The notes under the pieces were generated by a model that did no database searches, had not been told where the DNA came from, and was given only the letters and a program-made list of their open reading frames with translations. Below are positions 8,346-16,492 of a stretch of 64,000 nt of DNA, piece by piece. The number at the start of each line of letters is the position of its first letter. The stretch's first letter is position 1. The stretch spans positions 1 to 64,000 of the forward strand of contig LFCR01000004.1 in NCBI GenBank assembly GCA_001189215.1. The letters are read 5' to 3'. The DNA comes from Parcubacteria bacterium C7867-008 (GTDB taxonomy: Bacteria > Patescibacteria > Paceibacteria > UBA9973 > UBA2103). The position numbers and the translations under genes were made by a program.

Positions 8346-8807
8346 ATGGGTATAGAAAACACAATTTATAAGATCATTGATTTTATTAACGGAGCATTTG
8401 TTCCGCTCATCTTCGCACTCGCGTTTGCGTTCTTTCTCTTCGGTGTATTCAAGTTCTTCTTCCTAAAGGGAACTGAAGCAAAGAGTCGGGAGGAAGGCCG
8501 AAAGTTTATGCTCGGTGCAATCATTGCGCTCGCAGTAATGATCTCGGTATGGGGTCTGGTGAACTTGCTTCGCTACACCTTTAACCTTGATGACAGACAG
8601 CCAAATCTCCCAACCTTCAATGCGGGTAATGGTGGTTCTCGATCAAACGGTTCAGGTAGCGGTAACAGTGGTGGTGGTGGTACGGGTCAAGCTCCTGGCC
8701 CAAGCTCTACCGGTCAGAAGCCGGGAGCCGCTACCCCAACACCTACCAAGACACAGTATTGTGACTTCGATCCAGACACTGGTAAGGAGTACTGTGAAAT
8801 GATCTAG
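8346..8807 (+). CDS. VirB2/TrbC-like protein with Gly/Ser/Pro-rich tail, paralogue 3
   Basis: 153 residues: two transmembrane helices around the loop KGTEAKSREEGRKFM and the shared SVWGLVNLLRY motif, then about 70 residues of low-complexity Gly/Asn/Ser and Pro/Thr linker ending in a small Cys pair region (YCDFDPDTGKEYCEMI). The tail is probably outside the membrane and flexible. No signal peptide precedes helix 1. Homologous to its neighbours, function unknown. Confidence 0.7.
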   Translation: MGIENTIYKIIDFINGAFVPLIFALAFAFFLFGVFKFFFLKGTEAKSREEGRKFMLGAIIALAVMISVWGLVNLLRYTFNLDDRQPNLPTFNAGNGGSRSNGSGSGNSGGGGTGQAPGPSSTGQKPGAATPTPTKTQYCDFDPDTGKEYCEMI

Positions 8808-8845
8808 TAGAAAGTACCGTTGTCCCCACGTACGCGTTCTTCATA

Positions 8846-8873
8846 TTGACGATGCGCGCGAGGGGTTTATCCT
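8846..8873 (+). promoter_or_regulatory. candidate promoter for the 8910 gene
   Basis: TTGACG (8846-8851), 16-nt spacer, TATCCT (8868-8873), in the 100-nt gap between paralogues 3 and 4. A second -10-like run (CCTATACC) overlaps it. Confidence 0.45.
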
Positions 8874-8909
8874 ATACCTTGTACCTAACACCTATATATT
8901 TGTATCTCT

Positions 8910-9263
8910 ATGAAAAAAATTGCCCTCGCAGGCGCTGCACTCGCATTCCCGTTTCTCGCACTCGCGCAGACCGTGAATAGCGTTCAGGACCTCGCGTCGT
9001 TCGTTATTAGCTTGATCAACAACGTTGCGGTCCCGTTCGTATTCGCTGTTGCGTTCATCGTATTTATCTGGGGTGTATTCCGAACCTTCATACTTGGTGG
9101 TTCAGATCCAAAGAAGCGTGAGGAAGGGAAAGCACTCATGATCTGGGGTATCGTTGGCTTCGCCCTCATGGTCTCCGTCTGGGGTCTCGTCCGTATCCTT
9201 ACGGGTTCCGTCATCCTTGATAACGGTCAGGTTCTTCCTGGTCAGGTTAAGAACGTTCGCTAG
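8910..9263 (+). CDS. VirB2/TrbC-like protein, paralogue 4
   Basis: 117 residues: an N-terminal signal peptide (MKKIALAGAALAFPFLALAQ), a short exported segment, and two transmembrane helices around GGSDPKKREEGKALM, followed by the shared SVWGLVRIL. This is the simplest complete version of the family here and looks most like a secreted pilin-type subunit. It has its own upstream gap with a candidate promoter, and a hairpin terminator follows at 9288. Confidence 0.7.
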   Translation: MKKIALAGAALAFPFLALAQTVNSVQDLASFVISLINNVAVPFVFAVAFIVFIWGVFRTFILGGSDPKKREEGKALMIWGIVGFALMVSVWGLVRILTGSVILDNGQVLPGQVKNVR

Positions 9264-9287
9264 GTTCACTCGGGCATTCTCCACTGC

Positions 9288-9314
9288 GAAAGCCACTCCT
9301 CGGAGTGGCTTTCT
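9288..9314 (+). terminator. terminator after the 8910 gene
   Basis: Perfect stem GAAAGCCACTCC / GGAGTGGCTTTC with a minimal loop, directly upstream of the next gene. Confidence 0.75.
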
Positions 9315-9328
9315 GCTATCATACGTTC

Positions 9329-9577
9329 ATGGACGCATTTCATTCTTTTCTTAACAACATAGCGCGTGAGATTATCACCCCTATCGTTGCGGTTGTTGCA
9401 CTTGCAGCATTCATTCTTTTTATCTATGGGGTAGTGAAGTTCATCCGTAATGCGGGTGATGCCACCAAGCGTGCGGAAGGTCAGCAGCAGATGATCTGGG
9501 GCATCATCGGACTTGCAATTCTCTTTGGTGCAAATGCACTGGTGAACGTTATACAAAATACTGTCGATTCGTTTTAA
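9329..9577 (+). CDS. VirB2/TrbC-like protein, paralogue 5
   Basis: 82 residues starting MDAFHSFLNNIAREI; a longer reading from a GTG at 9305 would run through the terminator stem and is rejected. Two transmembrane helices flank RNAGDATKRAEGQQQMIWG. The shared loop motif (acidic or polar, then R/K-x-EG) is kept, but the WGLV motif is replaced by GANALV. No signal peptide. The start is preceded by CTATCATACGTTC and no Shine-Dalgarno sequence. Confidence 0.68.
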   Translation: MDAFHSFLNNIAREIITPIVAVVALAAFILFIYGVVKFIRNAGDATKRAEGQQQMIWGIIGLAILFGANALVNVIQNTVDSF

Positions 9578-9597
9578 ATCGAGACTCTATATACAAA

Positions 9598-9639
9598 GCG
9601 GCCCGGGGTGTGTACCCGGGCCGCGCTCCATTATGGAGC
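9598..9639. terminator. GC-rich hairpins between convergent genes
   Basis: A 10-bp stem GCGGCCCGGG / CCCGGGCCGC (9598-9624) and a smaller stem GCTCCAT / ATGGAGC (9625-9639) that runs into the stop of the minus-strand gene. The first stem can serve both directions, with CTTTG following on the minus strand. Confidence 0.65.
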
Positions 9640-10332
9640 AATGAACGATATTCCGACGACGACGGGTTCAACCGACGTGTTGGAATCTGACTTCCGGTAT
9701 CCGAAGAACCGGCAGGTGTGGAGGTCTGCCCTCGTCCAGTCGTGCCATTCGGCTGTACTGAGGTCTTGGCAGACGGGAACCACGCCCAGGCTCTCTGGCG
9801 TGAACTTCTTCCGATCCGGAACGCATCCGTCGGGAACCGTGGTTCCTTCTGGGTGGTCCGTGATCTGGACGACCACCGGCTCGGTGTTGCAGGTCGGCGG
9901 CTCAGGTGGCGGGGGTACCGCTACAGGAGCTGCTGGCACATTAGCCTCGGGTGCCACCGGCACCACAATCGCCGGGCGAGGATTGACCGGAGCCAATCCT
10001 CTGTCCATCCAGTTGGTGACGCTCTTGCAAGCGTGCACCAAGATGATGGCAGCGAAGATCAGCAAGAGGGTCTTGAAGATGTTCGTGAAGTTTTTCGTGA
10101 ACCAGTTCCAGACTGAAGCGATCTCGGAGGATCCACTTTTCGCCGGTTTGACAGGCTTCTGCTTGCCAGGCTCTGGCCCCGTGGCTTTCGTTTTGGTCTT
10201 AGGGGGGTGGTGTCCCGTTTGGGCAGAGTGAATCTGCCGTTCATGAGAGTACCATCTCCACAAAAGAATAAAACCAACCAAGACAGTCAGCAGGATGCCG
10301 ACTGCCAAGATGGGAGATCCAATAAATTTCAT
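9631..10332 (-). CDS. hypothetical two-TM protein with proline-rich exported part
   Basis: 233 residues, strongly GC-rich. TM1 is at about 6-26 (ILAVGILLTVLVGFILLWRW), followed by a basic Lys/Pro-rich loop, then TM2 at about 84-102 (IFKTLLLIFAAIILVHACKS), a Pro/Ala/Val-rich linker and a C-terminal region with four cysteines. No known family. Its ATG overlaps the stop of the SPFH gene (ATGA at 10329-10332) with GGAGAGCAACC before it, so the two are translationally coupled and probably act together at the membrane. Codon use differs from the flanking plus-strand genes. Confidence 0.72.
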   Translation of the reverse strand: MKFIGSPILAVGILLTVLVGFILLWRWYSHERQIHSAQTGHHPPKTKTKATGPEPGKQKPVKPAKSGSSEIASVWNWFTKNFTNIFKTLLLIFAAIILVHACKSVTNWMDRGLAPVNPRPAIVVPVAPEANVPAAPVAVPPPPEPPTCNTEPVVVQITDHPEGTTVPDGCVPDRKKFTPESLGVVPVCQDLSTAEWHDWTRADLHTCRFFGYRKSDSNTSVEPVVVGISFIAP

Positions 10333-11462
10333 GGTTGCTCTCCATCTTCAGGAGGTTTACCGTTGCTGAACAGGCTCTTGGCGAAGCCAAGCGCTTGCAC
10401 GACACCCGGCAGGCCAAAATATGTCGTGCCTTTGCCGAGGACTTCGCGCGCGACGACCGAGTTAACGTAGTCTTGCGTGTCCATGCCTTTAAGATGGCTT
10501 GCAGCTTCTTGCAGACCCTTGCCTTCAGCCTCGAGTTGAGCGATTCTGGCTGCCGCAGCGAGTTTCACTGCTTCGGCTGCGCCTTGCGCCTCGAGAATCG
10601 CGGCTTGTTTCCTCCCTTCAGCTTCGTGGATTAGCGCGATGCGACGTGCACGCGCTTTCGGGACTTCTCCCATCGCCCTGTTGGTGGCATGATCAGGCTC
10701 GAGACCGTTAATCGAGGTATCAAGTATAGCAATGCCCATGCTCTTCATTTTGTTTCGCAGGCGCTTAATAACCGCCTTTGTAATTTTTTCTTGATTCTTT
10801 TGGACGTTGCTGGTCGTGTACTGGATGAACTCGATTCGCAGCTGCGATTCGATTGCATCGCGCATGATCCGAAGAATGGTGGCCTTCTTCTCGGGCCAGT
10901 TCCTTCCTGGGACGTTGGTGTAGAATTTGAAGAATCCGATTTTGGCGACTTGCCAAAATACAGTGGTTCTCGGTTCAAGCGTCAGACGCACATCAAGGAT
11001 GTCCTCTGCGCTTGAGCCAGGCTCTGGCCCAGCGGTAGGAATCCGCATGGGCCACACCATACCCTCAGGTAGTTCTGTATCTTCATCTCCTTTGTAGATT
11101 TCTTCATTTGAGCCGGGCAGGTCAGAGTCTTGCGTCCCGGTCGGAGCCTTGTGAAGCTCCGTGAAGCCGGGAGGTGCGTAAACTAGACCCTTACCTTGTT
11201 CGAAGGCCGGGTGTTCAAGCACTGTGACGCCGGCATTCTCTTCCGTTTGCACGGACCTCACCGACGCGATGTCGTAGAGGAGGAGAAAAGGAATCAGGGC
11301 GTGGGTAACCCAAAAGGTGTATTCACCGACTTGAATCCCGATCCCGATGTTCCAGTTGGTGAGGATCGTGATGATGAGCAGGAGGATATGAACGACGATC
11401 ATGATGATGACCACCGTCCTATAGCGCTCAGGCTCCAGAACAACTTCATCTTCTGCGACCAT
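10329..11462 (-). CDS. SPFH/Band 7 domain membrane protein
   Basis: 377 residues: two N-terminal transmembrane segments (about 18-35 and 47-65); a stomatin/prohibitin-like (SPFH) domain from about 150 to 290, recognisable by FKFYTNVPGRN, IRIEF-type strands and the helix IRSQL-like ESQLRIEFIQYT; then the hallmark Ala/Glu-rich coiled coil EAEGRKQAAILEAQG. Proteins of this family form membrane-associated oligomeric rings that organise membrane microdomains or proteases. The start has AGGAGG with good spacing. GC-rich; stand-alone promoter at 11520-11547; operon with the next gene. Confidence 0.82.
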   Translation of the reverse strand: MVAEDEVVLEPERYRTVVIIMIVVHILLLIITILTNWNIGIGIQVGEYTFWVTHALIPFLLLYDIASVRSVQTEENAGVTVLEHPAFEQGKGLVYAPPGFTELHKAPTGTQDSDLPGSNEEIYKGDEDTELPEGMVWPMRIPTAGPEPGSSAEDILDVRLTLEPRTTVFWQVAKIGFFKFYTNVPGRNWPEKKATILRIMRDAIESQLRIEFIQYTTSNVQKNQEKITKAVIKRLRNKMKSMGIAILDTSINGLEPDHATNRAMGEVPKARARRIALIHEAEGRKQAAILEAQGAAEAVKLAAAARIAQLEAEGKGLQEAASHLKGMDTQDYVNSVVAREVLGKGTTYFGLPGVVQALGFAKSLFSNGKPPEDGEQP

Positions 11463-11519
11463 CTCGGCCTCCTTTGTCAGATTTCAATTAAGGCCCGATA
11501 GAGCCTATCCATCAACTAT

Positions 11520-11547
11520 TTTATACCTTTTTAAGGTACTTTGTCAA
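11520..11547 (-). promoter_or_regulatory. sigma70-type promoter for the SPFH operon
   Basis: TTGACA (11542-11547), 16-nt spacer, TATAAA (11520-11525) on the minus strand, about 58 nt upstream of the ATG. Confidence 0.8.
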
Positions 11548-11550
11548 GTG

Positions 11551-11631
11551 TGCTGGAGAGAGGACTTGAACCTCCACCCCCGAAGGGACCTGCTCCTAAG
11601 GCAGGCGTGTCTACCATTTCACCACTCCAGC
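11551..11631 (-). tRNA. tRNA-Leu (UAG)
   Basis: Acceptor stem GCTGGAG / CTCCAGC pairs fully. The anticodon loop CTTAGGA gives UAG. A long variable arm and a GGTTCAAGTCC T-arm are typical of tRNA-Leu. CCA is not encoded. Confidence 0.95.
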
Positions 11632-11659
11632 AGTGTTCTTTTATTATACCCAGAACTAG

Positions 11660-11732
11660 TCCGCCTTCTTGGATTCGAACCAAGGACCATCTCCTTAAGA
11701 GGGAGTTGCTCTACCAACTGAGCTAAAGGCGG
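11660..11732 (-). tRNA. tRNA-Lys (CUU)
   Basis: Cloverleaf with acceptor CCGCCTT / AAGGCGG, D-arm AGCTCAGTTGGTAGAGC, anticodon loop CTCTTAA (CUU) and T-arm GGTTCGAATCC. Abuts the alr stop codon. Confidence 0.95.
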
Positions 11733-12875
11733 TTAATCCGGAGTATACCGCAAGTGTTGTGGAATGTGGGTAAGGAGTACATAGGGGGTCGTACCGGCAA
11801 GCATTGCCATATGCTCCACAGAGCAGTCGTCTTCCGGGTTCCGACTTATAGCAATAACTTCCTCGCCCTGTTTAGCTTCAGGAATATCAGTTATCTCAAT
11901 ACTCGACATATTCATACTCACTCGTCCTGCTATTAATGCTCTCTTACCACAAACCAGCATGCTTCCGTTATTAGATAGTGCTCGATCTATGCCCTCAAAG
12001 TACCCTACAGGCACCGTAGCGATGCGTACGGGCTTCGTAGCGGTATAGGTAGCGTTGTACCCCACAAAGTCTCCAACGGGGATATCTCGGATGGAGGTGA
12101 TCATGGTGCGAAGTTCCATAACAGGCTTTAGTGCCGCATGTTCGTCATGTGAGGTATCGAATCCATAGAGACCAATACCTAGACGACCAACATTCGTACC
12201 TGCCTCCTCTGCCCAACGTACGCCCTTAGTTGCAGAGATATGTTTATGCTCGATTGAAGGGAATGCAGTAGTAAGTTGTGCAACGCCTTCTTTCCACACA
12301 GCTACTTGTTTTTCCGTATTTCCTGGATTAGGACCATCCGCATCAGCGAAGTGTGATCCTGCAGCAACAATATTCAAATGTTTATTTGATTGAATGAGAG
12401 AAATAGCTTCAGGAATATCCTTCTGCATAATTCCCTGACGATGCATACCTGTATCCAGTTTCAAATGTATGCGAATGGTGTGATGAACAACTTTAGTAAG
12501 TGCACGCAGTTGTTCAATGTCTACCACTGCAAAGTCCACATTTCTCAAATGATTACGCGCAATATCTTCTGGACGCACATACCCCAAGACAAGAATACGA
12601 GAATGGACTCCTCCACGTCTTAGGGTGTGTGCCTCATAGAGTGAGTCCACCATAAAGAAGGCAATCTTCTCTTTATCCAGAAGTCGTGCGATTAAACAAA
12701 GCCCGTGACCATACGCATTACTCTTAAGTACCGGAGCAAAGGTGAGATGTGGGTACATCTGCTGGTATGTGTGAAGGTTATGCAGAAGATTCTCTCGAGA
12801 GATTGAAACCTCAATTAACGGATGTGTTGGATTAAAGAATCGTTCAATACGAGCAATGATGCGAGACAAGGTCAT
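11733..12875 (-). CDS. alr: alanine racemase
   Basis: 380 residues. A PLP enzyme that interconverts L- and D-alanine for peptidoglycan. The PLP lysine is in the N-terminal barrel motif APVLKSNAYGHG (about residue 50). The catalytic tyrosine lies in VGYNATYTA, and other conserved parts are HLKLDTGMHRQG and GRVSMN. The ATG at 12875 was chosen because an extended -10 (TGGTATAGT) ends 6 nt upstream; the longer frame would run antisense through tRNA-Leu. Flanked by tRNA genes on both sides, with no gap to tRNA-Lys. No ddl or mur genes nearby. Confidence 0.95.
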   Translation of the reverse strand: MTLSRIIARIERFFNPTHPLIEVSISRENLLHNLHTYQQMYPHLTFAPVLKSNAYGHGLCLIARLLDKEKIAFFMVDSLYEAHTLRRGGVHSRILVLGYVRPEDIARNHLRNVDFAVVDIEQLRALTKVVHHTIRIHLKLDTGMHRQGIMQKDIPEAISLIQSNKHLNIVAAGSHFADADGPNPGNTEKQVAVWKEGVAQLTTAFPSIEHKHISATKGVRWAEEAGTNVGRLGIGLYGFDTSHDEHAALKPVMELRTMITSIRDIPVGDFVGYNATYTATKPVRIATVPVGYFEGIDRALSNNGSMLVCGKRALIAGRVSMNMSSIEITDIPEAKQGEEVIAISRNPEDDCSVEHMAMLAGTTPYVLLTHIPQHLRYTPD

Positions 12876-12881
12876 AACGTA

Positions 12882-12887
12882 ACTATA
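12882..12887 (-). promoter_or_regulatory. -10 box for a leaderless alr transcript
   Basis: TATAGT preceded by TGG (extended -10 form) ends 6 nt before the alr ATG, and there is no room for a Shine-Dalgarno sequence. Confidence 0.6.
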
Positions 12888-12921
12888 CCAAGCAGGAACA
12901 GAAATCGTTTCAAATACAATT

Positions 12922-13009
12922 TGGTACCAGGGGCGGGACTCGAACCCGCACGGCATGTTACTGCCTGGGGGGTTTAAGCCCCCTATGTCTACCATTCCAT
13001 CACCCTGGC
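12922..13009 (-). tRNA. tRNA-Leu (UAA)
   Basis: Acceptor GCCAGGG / CCCTGGT, anticodon loop CTTAAAC (UAA), long variable arm, T-arm GGTTCGAGTCC, and an encoded 3' CCA. Confidence 0.95.
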
Positions 13010-13095
13010 AGGTGTGTCTGACAAAGATAAGTATATCCTTCGGTCAGATTTATTTCATATCTAACACTTGTTTTTCAATGCCGCTCACTATTTTG

Positions 13096-13168
13096 AGGCC
13101 TGGGCGGGAATCGCACCCGCGCAATAATGGGTTTGCAATCCACTGCGTTTCTACTTCGCCACCAGGCC
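13096..13168 (-). tRNA. tRNA-Cys (GCA)
   Basis: Acceptor GGCCTGG / CCAGGCC with discriminator U, anticodon GCA in TTGCAAA, T-arm GGTGCGATTCC. The next plus-strand ORF begins 10 nt away. Confidence 0.92.
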
Positions 13169-13178
13169 GATAGCACGC

Positions 13179-13415
13179 ATGGTAGCATATCTGGAAGGGA
13201 GAGTAGAGGGACTTGTCTACGAAGTAGGTGATCTCAAAGTAGAAATGGGAGAGGTAAAAGAGCGCCTCGGTTCAATAGAAGTAACTATCGATAAAATTGC
13301 TGGAGGTATTGATACTCTTCTTCAAAAGAACGCTGCTGGTGCAGTGATTCTTGCACGGCACACTCGCCAGATTGGGGCACTTGCTCTACACACGGGAGCT
13401 ACGCTTCCTCAGTAG
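13179..13415 (+). CDS. small coiled-coil protein
   Basis: 78 residues with heptad spacing of V/L/I from about 5 to 55 (VGDLKVEMGEVKERLGSIEV), then an Ala-rich end. It resembles short coiled-coil proteins found alone in many CPR genomes, but I cannot name a family. Its end overlaps the end of rbfA by 17 nt on the opposite strand. No Shine-Dalgarno sequence. It could be spurious, although the regular heptads and the amino-acid composition favour a real protein. Confidence 0.55.
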   Translation: MVAYLEGRVEGLVYEVGDLKVEMGEVKERLGSIEVTIDKIAGGIDTLLQKNAAGAVILARHTRQIGALALHTGATLPQ

Positions 13416-13767
13416 AATCTTCCTCGCGTGCTTCAGGAATAACTAACCCTCGAGTGATCTCTTCAAGGTGCTGACGATTACGCTCTCCATAATCAAGCTC
13501 AAACGTTATATATGGAAGAACGGCAAGGCGTGTAGTGCCTTTCATTGAGTTACGAAAAAGATCCTTGTGACGCTTTAGGAAGGCAAGTGCATGATCACTT
13601 TCTGCGTCTGGAAACACACTTACATAAATAGTTGCGTTCTTACGGTCTGGAGAGATGTCTGCACGCATGGGAGTGATGAGGGTACTACGACCCGCTTCAC
13701 GTGCAATGTATTTAGCAGCAAGCTCAACAATGAGAGACTCTGCTTTGTTTTCGCGAGTACTTCCCAT
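13399..13767 (-). CDS. rbfA: ribosome-binding factor A
   Basis: 122 residues. RbfA is a KH-fold factor that binds the 30S subunit during 16S rRNA maturation. Visible: the N-terminal basic helix (STRENKAESLIVELAAKYI), the beta-strand DISPDRKNATIYVSVFPD and the hydrophobic RLAVLPYITFELDYGERN near the end, with an acidic tail. The ATG at 13767 lies 1 nt after the infB stop. The infB-rbfA order is the usual one, and the two are co-transcribed. Confidence 0.88.
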   Translation of the reverse strand: MGSTRENKAESLIVELAAKYIAREAGRSTLITPMRADISPDRKNATIYVSVFPDAESDHALAFLKRHKDLFRNSMKGTTRLAVLPYITFELDYGERNRQHLEEITRGLVIPEAREEDSTEEA

Positions 13768-13768
13768 A

Positions 13769-15250
13769 TTACGATTCAACAACGCGGAAGGTTATAAGCG
13801 TATCTCCTCCCGCAATATCTACCTTAGTCTCAACCTGAAGACCGAACTCTCCCTCAACTTTAATCTCTGGCACGTCCACACGCGCTACCTGAAGATTAGA
13901 TATTCGACCCTGACCTAGGGGAATACCACGACGTTCAATCTTGACCTGACTCTTAGGAGTGAGAATACCGGACTCCCATCGTGCACCGAGCACCACCTTT
14001 CCAGAAGAGGTGTTGAATGTCTTGAGTACCTTTGCCTGGCCAGTAACTATTTCTGTAGAGATACGAGGAGCTCGTTCCTTTACGAGTTCTTCAATGCGCT
14101 CTTTGAGCTCATAGATGATCTTGAAAGACTCAATTAGAACATTGGCACGCTCTGCGAGCTCACGCGCAGAATTATCGGTGCTTACGGTAAAACCAATGAC
14201 AATTGCAGAGCTTGCCTGTGCCTGCTTAACATCACCTTCACTCACCGCTCCCACACCTTCTTGGATTACACGTATTGCAACACGCTCGTGCTGAATCTTA
14301 TTAAGCTCATGCTTAATTGCCTCAAGACTTCCAGTCACGTCTGCCTTAAGAATGATTGGAAGCACCATTTTGCCGTCTTCAGTCTCAAGAGCCTTTGCAG
14401 GAATGTTAGCAATTGCAACCTTTTCTGTTGCGAGCTTCTCTGCATCTTTCTTGCTGCTTGTAGTTGCAAAGGGGGTTCCTGCAGGAGGAAGGCTGCTCCA
14501 TCCTGAAATACGTATTGGCTGAGACGGAAGTGCAGCAGTAATGCGATCTCCCTTGAAGTCTTCGATAAAACGTACGGGAGCTATAGCACTACCTGCAACC
14601 ACGAATGAACCGGTAGAAAGAGTTCCATCTTTGATGATGAGGGTAGCGGCCATGCCCTGACGTGGGTCCTGTGAGGATTCAAGAATAAATCCTTCTGCAG
14701 CCTTCGATGCGTCTGCACTGAGCTCTGCGAAGTCTGCGGTGAGAAGTACGAGGTCTAGGAGTTCTGGAACACCTTCGCCAGTCTTTGAAGAAACACCGGT
14801 GTATGAAATAGAACCACCAAGACCTTCAAGGTAGATACCGTGTTCAATGGTGGACATCTTTGCTTTCTCGATATCTGCACCATTCTTATCAATCTTAGTG
14901 AAGGCAACTACGAAGGGAGTACCAGCCTCCATGATTGCTTCGTATGCTTCGAGGGTCTGTGGTTTCACTCCTTCTTCTGCAGCGATAACGAGAATAGCTA
15001 CGTCAGCAGCGGTAGCGCCACGCGCACGTAGTACACGAAAGGCTTCGTGACCAGGAGTGTCGAGGAAGGTGATAGTACGAGGAGCTCCTTCATGCTCATG
15101 CACTACTTCATACGCAGATACGTGCTGGGTGATACCTCCTGCTTCACCAGCTGCAACGTTAGACTTCCGGATGTAATCCAGAAGAGAAGATTTGCCATGG
15201 TCAATGTGACCCATAACAGCCACGATAGGTGGACGGGGAGCAACAGCCAT
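13769..15250 (-). CDS. infB: translation initiation factor IF-2, minimal form
   Basis: 493 residues starting MAVAPRPPIVAVMGHIDHGK. IF-2 is the GTPase that places initiator tRNA on the 30S subunit. The G domain begins at once: G1 GHIDHGKSS, G3 DTPGHEAF, G4 TKID. It is followed by domain II, domain III and the C-terminal fMet-tRNA-binding domain. The long N-terminal extension and IF2N domains of most bacteria are absent. A longer ORF start at 15322 would overlap the divergent cysteine desulfurase and is rejected. Confidence 0.95.
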   Translation of the reverse strand: MAVAPRPPIVAVMGHIDHGKSSLLDYIRKSNVAAGEAGGITQHVSAYEVVHEHEGAPRTITFLDTPGHEAFRVLRARGATAADVAILVIAAEEGVKPQTLEAYEAIMEAGTPFVVAFTKIDKNGADIEKAKMSTIEHGIYLEGLGGSISYTGVSSKTGEGVPELLDLVLLTADFAELSADASKAAEGFILESSQDPRQGMAATLIIKDGTLSTGSFVVAGSAIAPVRFIEDFKGDRITAALPSQPIRISGWSSLPPAGTPFATTSSKKDAEKLATEKVAIANIPAKALETEDGKMVLPIILKADVTGSLEAIKHELNKIQHERVAIRVIQEGVGAVSEGDVKQAQASSAIVIGFTVSTDNSARELAERANVLIESFKIIYELKERIEELVKERAPRISTEIVTGQAKVLKTFNTSSGKVVLGARWESGILTPKSQVKIERRGIPLGQGRISNLQVARVDVPEIKVEGEFGLQVETKVDIAGGDTLITFRVVES

Positions 15251-15316
15251 AATACGCGTATTATTCCATAAAATAAGGCTTTTGCAAAGAAGTATCTCGT
15301 GAGAGACTAGCACTAT

Positions 15317-16483
15317 ATGCATTTGGGAAAGAAACGCACTTATCTAGACTGGGCGTCAGCGGCTCCAGTATCAAAGCGTGCACGCATGGCATTTGATCGT
15401 GCACTCGCTATGGATGGTAACCCTTCGTCCCCACATGCAGAGGGAAGAGCAGCAAAGAAGATTCTAGAAGATGCGCGCACCACCATCGCACGACTCGCAG
15501 AGGTTAAAGCTGATGGAGTCATATTCACCTCCGGAGCAACAGAGGCAAACAACCTAGCACTGTCTGGTTTTGTACAGGAACTACGTGCAAAGAATCCAGC
15601 ACAGAAGCTCCACCTACTGTATCTACCAACAGCACACTCCTCAATCATTGAAACGGTAAAGATGCTGGCTCACTATGGTGTTGAGATCGAACCACTCAAG
15701 CTTTCAGAAGGATCAATTGATCTGCAGGCACTTACTAAGCAGATCAAACCTGAAACAGCGTTAGTAACGGTTGATGCGGTGTGTGGTGAAACGGGTATTC
15801 AATTTGACACCCGTGATGTGCGCCGAACGCTAGATGCGGTACGAGCGGGAATAGTCTTGCATGTTGATGCGAGTCAGCTACCTCGCATCGGACCCTTTGA
15901 ACTCACCAGGCTTGGTGCAGATCTTTTAACACTAGACGCACAGAAAGTGGGTGGGGTACGAGGTATTGGGGCGCTTGTCGTTCGGCATGGTGTGTCACTT
16001 TCTCCAATTACACACGGTGGTGGTCAGGAGCATGGCCTACGACCGGGTACGGAAGTACCGGCACTTGCTGCAAGTTTTGCAGAGGCACTTACCGAAACCA
16101 AAGAAGCATACGCAACATTTGTTACGCGTGCACAGGCTGATCGTACGAAGTTGATTGAAACAACCTCAACGGCTATTCCAGACGTACATATAAACGAGGG
16201 GAAGCAACAGGCACCTCATATACTAAATCTCTCTTTTGTCGGTCGGGACACCGACTATGCTGTTGCACTTCTTGATCAAGCAGGATTTGCCGTATCTACC
16301 AAGAGCGCGTGTGAGACTGACGCAGAAGGGTCGAGAGTCGTGTTGTGCGTAACAGGGGACTCACATCGTGCGGCAAGCACCCTTCGTATTTCGTGGGGAG
16401 CATCAACCTCATCGCGTGATCTAGAACGCTTTGCAACTGCTGTTATACGCACTATTCGATTTCTTGATGCGCATCGTCTATAA
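15317..16483 (+). CDS. cysteine desulfurase (NifS/IscS family)
   Basis: 388 residues. This PLP enzyme takes sulfur from cysteine for Fe-S clusters or tRNA thiolation. Visible: FTSGATEANNLAL near residue 72, the PLP-lysine region LLTLDAQKVGGVRGIG (about 213), HGGGQEHGLRPGTE, and a catalytic cysteine candidate in STKSACETD. No iscU, sufB or mnmA is adjacent, so the sulfur acceptor is unknown; tRNA thiolation is the likeliest role in a reduced genome. Divergent from infB with a 66-nt gap. Confidence 0.9.
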   Translation: MHLGKKRTYLDWASAAPVSKRARMAFDRALAMDGNPSSPHAEGRAAKKILEDARTTIARLAEVKADGVIFTSGATEANNLALSGFVQELRAKNPAQKLHLLYLPTAHSSIIETVKMLAHYGVEIEPLKLSEGSIDLQALTKQIKPETALVTVDAVCGETGIQFDTRDVRRTLDAVRAGIVLHVDASQLPRIGPFELTRLGADLLTLDAQKVGGVRGIGALVVRHGVSLSPITHGGGQEHGLRPGTEVPALAASFAEALTETKEAYATFVTRAQADRTKLIETTSTAIPDVHINEGKQQAPHILNLSFVGRDTDYAVALLDQAGFAVSTKSACETDAEGSRVVLCVTGDSHRAASTLRISWGASTSSRDLERFATAVIRTIRFLDAHRL

Positions 16484-16484
16484 T
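16479..16484 (+). promoter_or_regulatory. -10 box inside the preceding stop codon
   Basis: TATAAT overlaps the stop of the cysteine desulfurase gene and ends 8 nt before the ATG at 16493. It implies an independent leaderless transcript. Confidence 0.6.
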
Positions 16485-16492
16485 TAGTACAT

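Noticed and set aside
9608..10231. Plus-strand ORF of 207 codons
   Set aside because: Antisense to the two-TM gene at 9631-10332; it begins inside the terminator.
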